64,000 nucleotides of DNA from Algoriphagus lutimaris (GCF_017051705.1 NZ_JAFIDJ010000002.1:392384-456383), one strand, 5' to 3'; shown: positions 19,484-29,127, counted from the stretch's first letter. The notes: generated by a model not told the origin, from the letters alone. Made by a program: numbers and translations.

Positions 19484-20056
19484 ATGCGAAAAATTCTTTT
19501 GTATATACCTATTCTGTTAGGACTCACGGCTTGTGAAGATTCATATCTCCCTAAACCTCCAGGATATAACCGGATAGACTTACCAGCACATAGTTTCCAA
19601 ACCTTGTCTAAAGGTTACCCCTATCAGTTGGAATTTTCAAAATATAGTCAGGTAGAGGCAGATTCGTTTAATATAGAGGAAGAGGAGTGGATAAACTTAC
19701 ACTATGTGGATTTTGGAGCAAAGGTCCATTTAACCTATAAGAAAATTGGAGATGGGGTAAGTTTCGAAAAGTTATCCAATGATGCATTCAAATTAACTGC
19801 AAAGCATCAAGTGAAAGCGTATGGGATTCAGGAATCCATAGCTCTTACACCTGAAGGATATACGGGAGTCATCGCAGAATTGACAGGAGAAGTTCCTACT
19901 CAATTTCAGTTTTTTGTGACCGACTCAACAAAAAATTTCCTAAGAGGTGCGCTATATTTCAATACTGCGACAAAAAATGATTCACTCGCTCCTGTGATAG
20001 AATACATCAAGGTGGACATGGCCCACCTGATGAATTCCGTACAATTTCAAAACTGA
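19484..20056 (+). CDS. gldD: Gliding motility lipoprotein GldD
   Basis: Lipoprotein of 190 aa with signal MRKILLYIPILLGLTAC (Cys17). The segment directly after the Cys, YLPKPPGYNRIDLP, is the hallmark of GldD, and the length fits. GldD is required for gliding in Flavobacterium johnsoniae; its exact role is unknown. In many Bacteroidota gldD sits near mutY/ssb/gldE, but here it is alone, between a DinB-like gene and a symporter. Its stop codon abuts the stop of the convergent symporter gene with no spacer. Its presence suggests that the organism has, or recently had, the gliding/T9SS machinery. Confidence 0.88.
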   Translation: MRKILLYIPILLGLTACEDSYLPKPPGYNRIDLPAHSFQTLSKGYPYQLEFSKYSQVEADSFNIEEEEWINLHYVDFGAKVHLTYKKIGDGVSFEKLSNDAFKLTAKHQVKAYGIQESIALTPEGYTGVIAELTGEVPTQFQFFVTDSTKNFLRGALYFNTATKNDSLAPVIEYIKVDMAHLMNSVQFQN

Positions 20057-21832
20057 TTAATGGATATTTTTCCAGGATTTAATCAAAATAAATCCGCCTG
20101 CTACAGCAATTACCCCGGCAATAATTCCACCCAGTAGATTCCCATAGATAAAGAATCCGGTAGAGAATAGGGCTGAATAAATCATAATAGTACCGATCAC
20201 CATTAAGCCAATCTCTTTTGGCAATTGGCCGATTACTTGCTTTTCAGCAGGATATCTATCTAATACTTTTTTCCAACCAAATGCAGCTGGTGTTACTTTT
20301 CTGTAGAAAGATAGTAAAACCTCGTCTTTTTCTGGCTGGGTAATGAAGGTTACGATCAACCAACCTACGGTCGTAATACTTACACTGTAAATCAACTTGA
20401 GGTAAGCCTGATTTTCAGGAATCAAAATCCAGTTTACTTTCGGATTAATCACTTCAAAGAAAATAGCCACTACAAACGAAATTGCCATCGCGGATATTTC
20501 AGTATAGGCGTTAATTCTCCACCAGAACCATCTTAGAATAAAGATCAATCCGGTTCCAGCACCAATCTGTAATAAGATATTGAATGCATCTAATGCTGAG
20601 GATAATGCCAAAGCTAAAATCGCCGAAAAAGTCATCAATAATACTGTTGAAATCCTTCCTACAGCTACCAATTGTTTATCCGAAGCATCAGGCTTGATGA
20701 ATCTCAAATAAAAATCATTTACCACATAGGATGAACCCCAGTTAAGGTGTGTAGACAAAGTAGACATCACCGCTGCAATCAAAGAAGCCAGAACAATACC
20801 AATCAATCCAGTAGGCAGATACGTCAACATCGCTGAATACGCCAAGTCATCACCTAATTTATCAACCGGGATTTCTGGAAACGCCGCTTGCAAATCTGAA
20901 ATATTCGGGAAGATTACTAAAGACGATAAAGCAATTAGGATCCAAGGCCATGGTCTCAAAGCATAATGGGCAATATTGAAAAACAAAGTTGCACCCATCG
21001 CATTTTTTTCATCCTTTGCCGAAAGCATTCTTTGAGCGATGTAACCACCACCTCCAGGCTCAGCCCCCGGGTACCAAGTGGCCCACCACTGAATGGCAAT
21101 AGGCATGATAAACAAAGGAATATAAATATTAGGGTCCGTGAATTCAGGAAGGAAATTCAACTTGTCTGATACATTTTCATGTGCCAACAAATTATTTAAG
21201 GAACCGATTTCAGGGAGATCCAAAATAAAATAAGCCGCTCCAAATGAACCGATCATAGCAATAAAGAATTGGAAAAAATCAGTAAGCAATACTCCCTTGA
21301 GTCCACCTAAGGAACTGTAAATTACAGTCACGATGGAAGCAATTAACAAGGTCTGAATAGGACTTAACCCAAGCATGACTCCACCAATTTTAATAGCAGC
21401 AAGAGATACTGTTGCCATGATCACGACATTGAAAAACACCCCTAAATAGATGGCTCGGAATGCTCTTAAAAAAGCAGCACCTTTTCCAGAATATCTTAAT
21501 TCATAAAACTCCAAATCTGTAGTCACTTCTGATCTTCTCCACAATTTTGCATACACAAAAACGGTAAGCATACCTGTGAGAAGGAAAGCCCACCATGCCC
21601 AGTTACCTGCAACTCCATTCTTTCTAACAATATCAGTTACTAAATTTGGAGTATCTGCAGAAAAGGTGGTGGCAACCATAGAAACACCTAATAGCCACCA
21701 AGGCATGTTTCTACCCGAAAGGAAGAATTCTTTTGCAGAGCTTCCCGCTTTTTTGGCAGTGAAAAGACCAATTAATAGTGAGATCACAAAGAAGGCGGCA
21801 ATAATGCCCCAATCTATGGCGGTTACATTCAT
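20057..21832 (-). CDS. Sodium:solute symporter (SSS family)
   Basis: Inner-membrane Na+-coupled transporter of 591 aa with about 13-15 hydrophobic segments. Family features include AKEFFLSGRNMPWWLLGVSM near residue 33, STFSAD-like TTFSADTPN near 56, YSSLGGLKGVLLTDFFQF near 171, and STLSTHLNWGSSYVVNDFY near 350, the sodium-site region. Substrates in this family range from sugars to amino acids and organic anions and cannot be assigned here. It ends against the gldD stop. The 950 bp upstream hold no recognised gene. Confidence 0.92.
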   Translation of the reverse strand: MNVTAIDWGIIAAFFVISLLIGLFTAKKAGSSAKEFFLSGRNMPWWLLGVSMVATTFSADTPNLVTDIVRKNGVAGNWAWWAFLLTGMLTVFVYAKLWRRSEVTTDLEFYELRYSGKGAAFLRAFRAIYLGVFFNVVIMATVSLAAIKIGGVMLGLSPIQTLLIASIVTVIYSSLGGLKGVLLTDFFQFFIAMIGSFGAAYFILDLPEIGSLNNLLAHENVSDKLNFLPEFTDPNIYIPLFIMPIAIQWWATWYPGAEPGGGGYIAQRMLSAKDEKNAMGATLFFNIAHYALRPWPWILIALSSLVIFPNISDLQAAFPEIPVDKLGDDLAYSAMLTYLPTGLIGIVLASLIAAVMSTLSTHLNWGSSYVVNDFYLRFIKPDASDKQLVAVGRISTVLLMTFSAILALALSSALDAFNILLQIGAGTGLIFILRWFWWRINAYTEISAMAISFVVAIFFEVINPKVNWILIPENQAYLKLIYSVSITTVGWLIVTFITQPEKDEVLLSFYRKVTPAAFGWKKVLDRYPAEKQVIGQLPKEIGLMVIGTIMIYSALFSTGFFIYGNLLGGIIAGVIAVAGGFILIKSWKNIH

Positions 21833-22783
21833 AATGATGGGTTTTGAAACTCAATTTCTCTCATTTTTTTTATAAATGAGAAAGACTTTATTAATATTTT
21901 TTACTAATGTATTTATTTTTTTTAATCTGATAATAACATTGACATGATTTAGCAGTAAAAATGAAAAATTAAGCCCATTCTAAAAGGAAAGAATTGAATT
22001 GGCAGAAGGATCTATGCTCTTTTTAATTATTAGATTCATTATCCACAAACTACCACCAAATTACGGGATCCTGATTTTCTAGAACATTTTTTAACTAATC
22101 ATCAAATAAGTAAGGACGTTACCCCTAGCAAGTAATAATATAATTCTCTAAAGTTTGAAATATTAGATATAATAGTGAGAAAGTTTTACTAATATTTTAA
22201 TTAGAGTACTGGACCTCAGTTGTGGAGTGGTGATTTATTCTCCAGGTCCAGTCAGCCTATCTTTTAATGAAATTAGCAGCTTAAAAGTAGCAAGAGAAGC
22301 AGTCTCTGAAGATCCCATTACCCAAATACTAGTTATTGTAGTCAATAGTAAAGGGTTTTCAATAGTGAATGTAATTGATTTTTCAGATCCTGTAAACCTA
22401 ACATTACTAATCCCGATTGACATCATTACTTTTTGAGGTGGCTTAAATTCGGTTGCAGTAAAGATGAAATCTTGAGGATTGCGGCTGAAGCCGATACATG
22501 AGATTTTGTTGTTCTATCAATATAAATGGTGCTTCCAGTTTGAGATTACTTCAGGTATTAGATGGATTTGCTAAACCTAGAGGCACAGGAAAAAATACTT
22601 GGGAAGAATTGCTTTTATCCCTACGGAGGAAAGCCTTACGGGAAACCACGATTAAATAGTGAGTTGAAAGGATGATAAGTGAAATACTAATGATCAGAAT
22701 TAACCTTGAAGAAAAACCAGCAAATCAGTCGGCTTTTTAAATTCTCATCTTTTTAATTTTTGAAGAAGGGCTAGCTTTGCAAA
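21833..22783. other. Long intergenic stretch, no recognised gene
   Basis: 951 bp between divergent genes. The left 370 bp are very AT-rich, with T/A runs upstream of the symporter. From 22208 the composition changes: an inverted repeat ACTGGACCT (22208-22216) / AGGTCCAGT (22244-22252), with GGAG/CTCC nested inside, then short open frames on both strands at 22227-22436 with no match I recognise, then two small hairpins AAGAT/ATCTT (22461-22473) and CGGCT/AGCCG (22482-22493). A 37-codon frame at 22562-22675 has no recognised relatives. It may be a decayed gene or an unrecognised RNA. Confidence 0.5.
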
Positions 22784-23854
22784 ATGAATAATGAGCAAAT
22801 CGCAGCTATCTTAAATCAATACGATTTTTTAAAAGGAACAGCATTCTCCTTCAAAACTTTTGGATCGGGACTCATTCATGGAACCTTCCTGATTGAAACC
22901 CCTGAATCAAAATTCATTTTACAAGAATTCAACAACTCTGTTTTTTGGTATCCTGAGCGGATTGCCCATAACCATTGGATTTTAGGCGAAAAAGGAAATG
23001 TAGACGATCTGCCCTTTGCCCTCCCCCTACCTCGTTTAAATGAATCTGGAGATTCGCTCACCAAGTTTGAAAACAAGCTTTTTAGACTATTCGATTTTGT
23101 CGGGGGAGAAACACTTCAAGAAATTCAAAAACCTAAACAAGCCTATTTAGCGGCCAAAGCCTATGGGATTTTTGCAAGCTGGGCAAAAGATATTGATGCC
23201 CATCAAATGCAAGAGTCTATCCCTAGATTCCATCAGTTGGACTGGAGGTTCGAGAATTTGGAAAAAGCAGCAAAAGAGGCCAATAGATTATCGGCTGAGG
23301 AGCAAGAAGTGCTTAATTTCTATTTATTGCAAAAACCTCTGGTTGAGAAATACCTAGAATTTCAAGCCTCCTGTCCACTGAGGATCACACATAATGACAC
23401 CAAAATCAACAATCTTATTTTCTCAGAAGATTTAGAAACTGTTGCTGCAGTAATCGATTTGGACACCTTGATGGGAGGATTGCTGCTTTATGATTTTGGA
23501 GACTTGGTCAGGACAGTTGCTTGCTCAGAAGTTGAAACAAGCCAAAACTGGGATCATTTGAACCTTCGACCTGCCATTTTTGAAGAGTTGTTAAAAGGCT
23601 ATTGGGAAGGAATCTCTGCCATGGCTTCAAAACAAGAAGCTCAATCTCTTTTGATCGCTGGGGAAGTAATGACCTGCATCATGGGATTGCGATTCTTAAC
23701 AGACCACTTACAAGGAAATGTATATTATAAAGTTCAATACCCAGAGCAAAACTTTCATAGAGCAAAAAACCAGATGATCTATCTTAAAAACCAACAGGAT
23801 CATGCTGAAGAGATTAAGTCATTGTGGAATAAAATAACTGGCATCTATAATTGA
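22784..23854 (+). CDS. Phosphotransferase (APH fold), N-acetylhexosamine-kinase-like
   Basis: Cytoplasmic kinase of 356 aa with the aminoglycoside-phosphotransferase fold. The catalytic loop ITHNDTKINN is at 201-210 (D205, N210) and the metal-binding loop VIDLDTLMGGLLLYDFGD follows at about 223. The HNDTKINN plus VIDLDT combination is typical of the NahK/LnpB-like group that phosphorylates N-acetylhexosamines, and of homologues found next to nucleotidyltransferases in Bacteroidota. Antibiotic resistance is unlikely. Substrate assignment is by motif only. A TAGCTTTG box lies 10 bp before the ATG, so the leader may be very short. Confidence 0.8.
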   Translation: MNNEQIAAILNQYDFLKGTAFSFKTFGSGLIHGTFLIETPESKFILQEFNNSVFWYPERIAHNHWILGEKGNVDDLPFALPLPRLNESGDSLTKFENKLFRLFDFVGGETLQEIQKPKQAYLAAKAYGIFASWAKDIDAHQMQESIPRFHQLDWRFENLEKAAKEANRLSAEEQEVLNFYLLQKPLVEKYLEFQASCPLRITHNDTKINNLIFSEDLETVAAVIDLDTLMGGLLLYDFGDLVRTVACSEVETSQNWDHLNLRPAIFEELLKGYWEGISAMASKQEAQSLLIAGEVMTCIMGLRFLTDHLQGNVYYKVQYPEQNFHRAKNQMIYLKNQQDHAEEIKSLWNKITGIYN

Positions 23855-23932
23855 TCTGGACATTTCCTGTCAATTCAGTTGGCAATTGAATAGTCTAAGA
23901 TTAATTTGCCAGCTTCCTAACCATCCAAAAAC

Positions 23933-26026
23933 TTGCCTGGTATTTTTGACACGAAAATAGAATTCCTAAAAGGAGTTGGCCCTCAACGCGCCGCCCTCCT
24001 TAATAAGGAATTGGCGATTTTCACTTATGGAGAACTGATTCAACATTACCCATTCAGGTATGAGGACAGAACCCGATTTTTTAAAATAAGAGAACTCAAC
24101 CCGGACTTAGAAAACGTCCAAGTTATCGCCAAAATCAGGAAAATCGAACTGATAGGCATGGGAAATAAACGAAGGTTGGTAGCCCATGTGTTTGATGAAA
24201 CAGGCGAAATGGAAATGACCTGGTTTAAAGGAATCCAATGGGTTCAGAAAAAACTTCCTGCCGGGGCCGTGTATGTATTTTTTGGAAAACCAGCACGATT
24301 TGGAAGTAAATGGAGTATTGCACATCCAGAAATGGAACCTCTTAGTCAAGCCAATGAGCAACGAAATAATTTCCAACCAGTCTATTCCACTACCGAAAAA
24401 TTAAGAGCCCGATTTTTGGACTCTAAAGGTATATCCAAAATCATGGAATCACTCGTGCAGGCCTGTTTGCCTCACATCCATGAAACCATGCCTGCCAAGC
24501 TTCTCCAGCAATACCAGTTGATCGATAAAAAGGAGGCTATTCGACAAATTCACTTTCCTACCCAACCTGATTTACTTAATCGAGCAAGGAAAAGGCTGAA
24601 GTTTGAAGAATTCTTTTTCCTTCAGCTACGATTGTTATTGATGAAAGTCACTAGGACAGAAAAATTTAAAGGGCAGTCACTAGGCAATACTGAGTTACTG
24701 ACTGAATTTTATAAAAACCACATCCCCTTTGAGCTCACCAATGCCCAAAAGCGTGTAATCCGTGAATCCTTTGCTGACATGAAATCCGGGACCCAAATGA
24801 ATCGATTGATTCAAGGAGATGTTGGTAGTGGAAAGACGATGGTAGCATTTATATGCATGCTGATTGCCATTGGGTCGGGGGCTCAGGCCTGTTTGATGGC
24901 TCCAACAGAAATTTTGGCCAATCAACATTATGAGGGCTTGAAGGAGTTTGCGGATATGATGGATTTGGAAATTGAAATTCTGACAGGATCAGTCAAGAAA
25001 TCAAAGCGTAAAATCATCCATGAAAAACTGCTTTCGGGGGAACTGAAGATCCTAATAGGAACCCATGCTTTATTAGAGGATGTAGTGCAATTTCAAAATC
25101 TAGGCCTGGCAATTGTAGACGAGCAACACCGGTTTGGAGTGGCTCAACGTGCGAAATTATGGGCTAAAAACAGAGAGTATATACCTCATGTATTGGTCAT
25201 GACTGCAACTCCAATTCCCAGGACCCTGGCCATGACTTTATATGGCGATTTAGATGTGTCTGTCATCGATGAATTACCAGCCGGAAGGAAACCTATCCAA
25301 ACAGTCCATCGCTATGATAAGGACCGATTGAAAGTCTTTGGGTTTATCAATGAGGAGATTAAAAAAGGGAGACAGGTTTATATAGTCTACCCACTAATCG
25401 AAGAATCTGAGAGCCTCAATCTTAAAAACTTAATGGATGGATACGAAAGTATTGCAAGGGCATTCCCTCAATATCCATTAAGTATCGTGCATGGAAGCAT
25501 GAAATCCGAAGACAAGGATTATGAAATGCAGCGATTTGTCAAGGGAGAAACGAAAATCATGGTTGCTACAACTGTAATTGAAGTTGGAGTGAATGTTCCC
25601 AATGCCTCAGTAATGATCATTGAGAATGCAGAGCGGTTTGGACTGTCACAGCTTCATCAATTAAGGGGAAGAGTAGGAAGAGGTGCAGAACAAAGCTATT
25701 GCATCCTAATGAGTAAATACGAACTTTCAAAAGAAGGTAGAATTCGCCTTGAGACCATGGTGCGAACCAATGACGGATTTGAAATCGCAGACGTAGATTT
25801 AAAATTACGAGGACCGGGAGATTTGATGGGTACACAACAAAGTGGAATTACCGACCTTCTAATTGCTGACCTTAGTAAGGATGCTCCAATATTAACTTTA
25901 GCTAGAGATGCCGCTCAACAATTATTAGCGGAAGATCCTCATTTGAGCTCACCTGAAAATGCTCCGGTCCTACGACAGGTAAAACAACAAAAAAAGACAG
26001 CCGTCAACTGGAGCAGGATTTCTTGA
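23933..26026 (+). CDS. recG: ATP-dependent DNA helicase RecG
   Basis: Branch-migration helicase that remodels stalled forks and Holliday junctions. At 697 aa it has the normal length. It has an N-terminal wedge/OB region (residues 1-230), Walker A GDVGSGKT near 295, motif II DEQHRFG near 395, motif III MTATPIPRTLAMTLYGD, and the C-terminal motif VI region QLRGRVGRG. The start is TTG at 23933: an in-frame TAA lies 15 nt upstream, and the next in-frame ATG is deep inside the wedge domain, so TTG is the only reasonable start. The stop abuts that of the convergent small membrane protein gene. Confidence 0.96.
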   Translation: MPGIFDTKIEFLKGVGPQRAALLNKELAIFTYGELIQHYPFRYEDRTRFFKIRELNPDLENVQVIAKIRKIELIGMGNKRRLVAHVFDETGEMEMTWFKGIQWVQKKLPAGAVYVFFGKPARFGSKWSIAHPEMEPLSQANEQRNNFQPVYSTTEKLRARFLDSKGISKIMESLVQACLPHIHETMPAKLLQQYQLIDKKEAIRQIHFPTQPDLLNRARKRLKFEEFFFLQLRLLLMKVTRTEKFKGQSLGNTELLTEFYKNHIPFELTNAQKRVIRESFADMKSGTQMNRLIQGDVGSGKTMVAFICMLIAIGSGAQACLMAPTEILANQHYEGLKEFADMMDLEIEILTGSVKKSKRKIIHEKLLSGELKILIGTHALLEDVVQFQNLGLAIVDEQHRFGVAQRAKLWAKNREYIPHVLVMTATPIPRTLAMTLYGDLDVSVIDELPAGRKPIQTVHRYDKDRLKVFGFINEEIKKGRQVYIVYPLIEESESLNLKNLMDGYESIARAFPQYPLSIVHGSMKSEDKDYEMQRFVKGETKIMVATTVIEVGVNVPNASVMIIENAERFGLSQLHQLRGRVGRGAEQSYCILMSKYELSKEGRIRLETMVRTNDGFEIADVDLKLRGPGDLMGTQQSGITDLLIADLSKDAPILTLARDAAQQLLAEDPHLSSPENAPVLRQVKQQKKTAVNWSRIS

Positions 26027-26359
26027 TTATTTTTTCTTGGAAAACAGACTTCCAATTCTTCTAAAGATTTGCTTTTCCTTTTCCCAAAAAAAATTAAACT
26101 GACCAAATAGAAACCCATATACCAACAGGAAAATCTGATATAGAGGCAAAACCAACAATAAGTAAAGTAGGGTATTGACAAAGCCACCTTTTTCTACTCC
26201 AAAAAAATCAAGAATTGGAGCTTTGATAAAAAGTATGGTAAATCCAGTACAGGCAAATACCACCAAAACCAGGATTACCTGAAACACCGAGTCCAACTTC
26301 CATTTTGTTTGAAGTCTTTGAAGAAATCCTGGACGGCTTTTTGGTTTTGGCATTCCCAA
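26027..26359 (-). CDS. Small two-helix membrane protein (DUF6787-like)
   Basis: Protein of 110 aa with a basic N-terminus (MGMPKPKSRPGFLQRLQTKW), two hydrophobic helices (about 25-47 and 60-85) and a basic C-terminal tail ending SKKK. The layout, with LQTKWKLD before helix 1 and FGQFNFFWEKEKQ after helix 2, matches a small uncharacterised Bacteroidota membrane family that I recognise as DUF6787-like. Function is unknown. The true start may be the second Met. It lies downstream of lysC but behind that gene's terminator. Confidence 0.7.
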   Translation of the reverse strand: MGMPKPKSRPGFLQRLQTKWKLDSVFQVILVLVVFACTGFTILFIKAPILDFFGVEKGGFVNTLLYLLLVLPLYQIFLLVYGFLFGQFNFFWEKEKQIFRRIGSLFSKKK

Positions 26360-26385
26360 AAGTAATAAGAATCATTCTAAAGAAA

Positions 26386-26408
26386 ATAACCGGCACGAGG
26401 CCGGTTAT
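26386..26408 (-). terminator. Intrinsic terminator after lysC
   Basis: Stem ATAACCGGC (26386-26394) / GCCGGTTAT (26400-26408), 5-nt loop, followed on the minus strand by TTTTC. It lies just past the lysC stop. Confidence 0.75.
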
Positions 26409-26412
26409 CCAA

Positions 26413-27732
26413 TTACCAGGAAAATAATCCTTTATTTAATCTTTGTAATGCTTCATTTTTGAATTTGGCATCGATTAGCAAAGAGACATTGTGTCGACTT
26501 CCTCCATAGGACACCATTCTAACTGGGATGTCTTCCAAGGCATCCATCACAGATTTAATCACTCCTTTTGTTTCAGAAATCTCATTTCCTACAATACATA
26601 CGATCGCTTGATTTCTATCTACTTCTACAGATCCCAATGCTTCTAATTCAGCTGTAATTTGGCCCAAATGACTTAAGTCATCGATGGTTACCGAAACGGC
26701 CACCTCAGAAGTAGTAATCATATCTATTGGAGTTTTATATTTCTCGAAAATTTCAAATATTCTTCTCAAGAAACCATAGGCCAATAACATTCTACTGGAT
26801 TTGATTTTCACCGCTGTAATCCCATCCTTAGCCGCAATTGCTTTGACTCCAATCGCATCTACCTCTGCTTTGATTAAGGTACCATGTGCTTGAGGCTGCA
26901 TGGTATTGAGTAACTTCACCGGCACATTGTATAGTTGAGCAGGCCAAATGGAAGCTGGGTGAAGTATTTTGGCTCCGAAATAAGCCAACTCCGCAGCTTC
27001 ATCAAATGAAAGCTCAGCAATAGGCCGCGTACGATCCACAATTCTTGGATCATTGTTGTGCATCCCATCGATATCGGTCCAAATTTCACAAGCAGAAGCT
27101 TGAATTGCCGCTGCGATCAAAGATGCAGTATAATCACTGCCTCCACGCTTCAAGTTATCTACTTCATTTCTGTGATTTTTACAGATATATCCTTGTGTCA
27201 CAAATAGCTTCGTATCTCCATACTCAGCCAAAATTGCTTTTAGCTTTTCCGAAATCTTACCGAGTTCAGGCTCCGAATTTTCATCAATGCTCATAAAATC
27301 CAGTGCTGGAAGGAAAACCGCAGGTATATTCAATTCTTCCAAAAGTGTGTAAAACAACTTGGTAGAAAGCAATTCTCCCTGAGCCAAAATATCTCTATTA
27401 ATCGCTTCATTAAATGAAATTTTCAATAGAATATTCAAAAACTCAAAATGCTCCTTGATGATCCCCTCTGCTTTTTCCCGAGCTGAATCAGACTGAAGTA
27501 ACTCTTTGTAGAAGACTAAGTAATGAGCATGAAGGGTATCTATTCTCTCTTTGGCCAAAGCCTTATCGGCATCTGCTAAAGCTTCTCCAATCCCCACCAA
27601 GGCATTGGTGGTGCCGGAAAGCGCAGAAAGAACTACGATGGTGGGCTCATCACCAGAGGTAACCAGGTCTTTCACCTGATGCATTCGCTCGGGTCGACCT
27701 ACTGAGGTCCCACCGAATTTCATGATTTTCAT
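26413..27732 (-). CDS. lysC: Aspartate kinase (monofunctional)
   Basis: Phosphorylates L-aspartate, the first step to lysine, methionine, threonine and diaminopimelate. The protein is 439 aa. The kinase domain begins MKIMKFGGTSVG and contains KRGGSDYTASLIAAA near 205 and EIWTDIDGMHNNDPRI near 225. Two C-terminal ACT domains (from about 305) would sense end products, with the segment CIVGNEISETKGVIKSVMDAL in the second. No homoserine dehydrogenase domain is fused. Its own terminator follows; ribH lies 123 bp upstream in the same orientation. Confidence 0.95.
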   Translation of the reverse strand: MKIMKFGGTSVGRPERMHQVKDLVTSGDEPTIVVLSALSGTTNALVGIGEALADADKALAKERIDTLHAHYLVFYKELLQSDSAREKAEGIIKEHFEFLNILLKISFNEAINRDILAQGELLSTKLFYTLLEELNIPAVFLPALDFMSIDENSEPELGKISEKLKAILAEYGDTKLFVTQGYICKNHRNEVDNLKRGGSDYTASLIAAAIQASACEIWTDIDGMHNNDPRIVDRTRPIAELSFDEAAELAYFGAKILHPASIWPAQLYNVPVKLLNTMQPQAHGTLIKAEVDAIGVKAIAAKDGITAVKIKSSRMLLAYGFLRRIFEIFEKYKTPIDMITTSEVAVSVTIDDLSHLGQITAELEALGSVEVDRNQAIVCIVGNEISETKGVIKSVMDALEDIPVRMVSYGGSRHNVSLLIDAKFKNEALQRLNKGLFSW

Positions 27733-27855
27733 TTGTTATAATAGATTTTTAATGGTCAAATGGAATCTCGCATTATTACTATACGATTCCGTCAGTAAGA
27801 CTTGAATCATGCTCGATTTCATAAAGGGTAAATTGTATAGGTTTGAAAGCTTAAT

Positions 27856-28332
27856 TTAAAATCCGAGCATTTTTACAGCGGTAATCGCGGCCTCATCTCC
27901 TTTGTTGCCATGTTTTCCTCCTGCACGGTCCAATGCCTGTTTTTGTGTATTAGGAGTCAACACACCAAAAATCACTGGTTTATTATACTTCAGACTGACA
28001 TTGGTGATTCCATGAGCTACTGCATCACAAATAAAATCGAAGTGTTTGGTCTCCCCTTGGATAACACAACCCAAGCAGATTACCGCATCAATATTTTCTT
28101 CTTGCGCCAACCATTGAGCCGCTAAAGAGAGTTCAAAAGAACCGGGAACGTTCTTACGGATAATGTTTTCTTTTTTTGCCCCATTGTCTAATAAGGTTTG
28201 TAACGCACCTATATAAAGTGCCTCCGTAACTTCCTCATTCCATTCGGAAACAATAATGCCAAATGTTTTTGTACTGATATCGGTGATATTCTTTGAAGAA
28301 TGATCGCTTAGGCTTTTTAAAGAAGTTGCCAT
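27856..28332 (-). CDS. ribH: 6,7-dimethyl-8-ribityllumazine synthase
   Basis: Condenses 5-amino-6-ribitylaminouracil with 3,4-dihydroxy-2-butanone 4-phosphate, the penultimate riboflavin step. At 158 aa it matches the family. Motifs: GIIVSEWNEEVTEALYIGAL near 26, VPGSFELSLAAQWLA near 64, CLGCVIQGETKHFDFIC near 86 with the catalytic His, and FGVLTPNTQKQALDRAGGKHGNKG near 121. No FMN riboswitch is visible upstream, where a terminator ends the preceding TPR gene. Other rib genes are not in the window. Confidence 0.96.
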   Translation of the reverse strand: MATSLKSLSDHSSKNITDISTKTFGIIVSEWNEEVTEALYIGALQTLLDNGAKKENIIRKNVPGSFELSLAAQWLAQEENIDAVICLGCVIQGETKHFDFICDAVAHGITNVSLKYNKPVIFGVLTPNTQKQALDRAGGKHGNKGDEAAITAVKMLGF

Positions 28333-28361
28333 ATGTTAATTTTTAAATTTTTAAACAAAAA

Positions 28362-28388
28362 AAGAGTAAGACTTTTGGTCTTACTCTT
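28362..28388 (-). terminator. Intrinsic terminator after the TPR gene
   Basis: Stem AAGAGTAAGAC (28362-28372) / GTCTTACTCTT (28378-28388), loop TTTTG, followed on the minus strand by TTTTTTTG. Confidence 0.85.
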
Positions 28389-28413
28389 CTCTTTTATGCT
28401 TTTGAAAGCAGCA

Positions 28414-29127
28414 TTATTGAGCAGCAAGACCCTCCAATCGTGCCTTGTGTTTTCGTGCTGCAGAAAATTCGTATGATTCGAAGTAGTTTTCTTCAATCTC
28501 TCCATATGCATCAATAGCATTTTGGATTTGACCCGCTTCTTCATAAGCGATTGCTAACTTCATCAAATACTTAGGGGTGAAGAATTTGTTAGGCTCATAA
28601 GAAGCTGCTTTTTCAAAATAAGAAATTGCCTGCTCATTATTACCAAGTTCCAAATAAGCATCTCCCAAAAGGGAATATGCTTGTCCCTGCATCAAATAGT
28701 CATCTGCTGAGAATTGCTCCAATTCTGAGATTGCTTCTTGAAACTTTCTTTCTGAAAGGTAAATAGATCCAATATAGAAATGTGCAAGATTTGCAGCGTC
28801 AGTTCTTGGATACTCTTCTACGATAGACAAGAAGCCGGAATTAATTCCATCACCATTCAAAGCAAATTCCACTGAATCTTGCTCAAAATAATAAACTGCT
28901 TGGAACATTTCTGCCTGGGCAGCTTTGTTCTGGTTTTGGGTATTGAATTGGAAAAACAGAATTCCACCAATTAAAATAATCGCTGCGGCTAATACGCCTC
29001 CCAATACTTTACTGTTTTTCTTTAAAAAAGCTTCGCCTTGACCAAGTCTTTCTGCCAGTTCATCTGGATTCTCCAAAATTTCTGACTGATGGTGAGGTTG
29101 TGCTTTATTAGATTGTTTCGTTGCCAT
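28414..29127 (-). CDS. Membrane-anchored tetratricopeptide-repeat protein
   Basis: Protein of 237 aa from the ATG at 29127 (MATKQSNK); three further residues upstream are possible. A single transmembrane helix (about residues 41-61, VLGGVLAAAIILIGGILFF) follows a cytoplasmic N-terminus, giving a periplasmic C-terminal part with three or four TPRs (for example GQAYSLLGDAYLELGNNEQAISYFEKA). The topology resembles YfgM-type TPR proteins. No enzymatic motif is present. It lies between ribH and the second E1 alpha gene and is transcribed as a single unit between terminators. Confidence 0.85.
   Translation of the reverse strand: MATKQSNKAQPHHQSEILENPDELAERLGQGEAFLKKNSKVLGGVLAAAIILIGGILFFQFNTQNQNKAAQAEMFQAVYYFEQDSVEFALNGDGINSGFLSIVEEYPRTDAANLAHFYIGSIYLSERKFQEAISELEQFSADDYLMQGQAYSLLGDAYLELGNNEQAISYFEKAASYEPNKFFTPKYLMKLAIAYEEAGQIQNAIDAYGEIEENYFESYEFSAARKHKARLEGLAAQ

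Noticed and set aside
22227-22436. Overlapping 60-70-aa frames on both strands
   Set aside because: Two opposed frames of similar length in the same place, neither recognised; not enough to call a gene, so described within the intergenic region.
22784-23854. Aminoglycoside resistance gene
   Set aside because: The fold is APH-like, but the HNDTKINN and VIDLDT motifs fit sugar kinases of the NahK type better, and there is no mobile or resistance context.
27733-27855. Lysine riboswitch upstream of lysC
   Set aside because: The 123-bp spacer is too short and lacks the conserved lysine-riboswitch stems.
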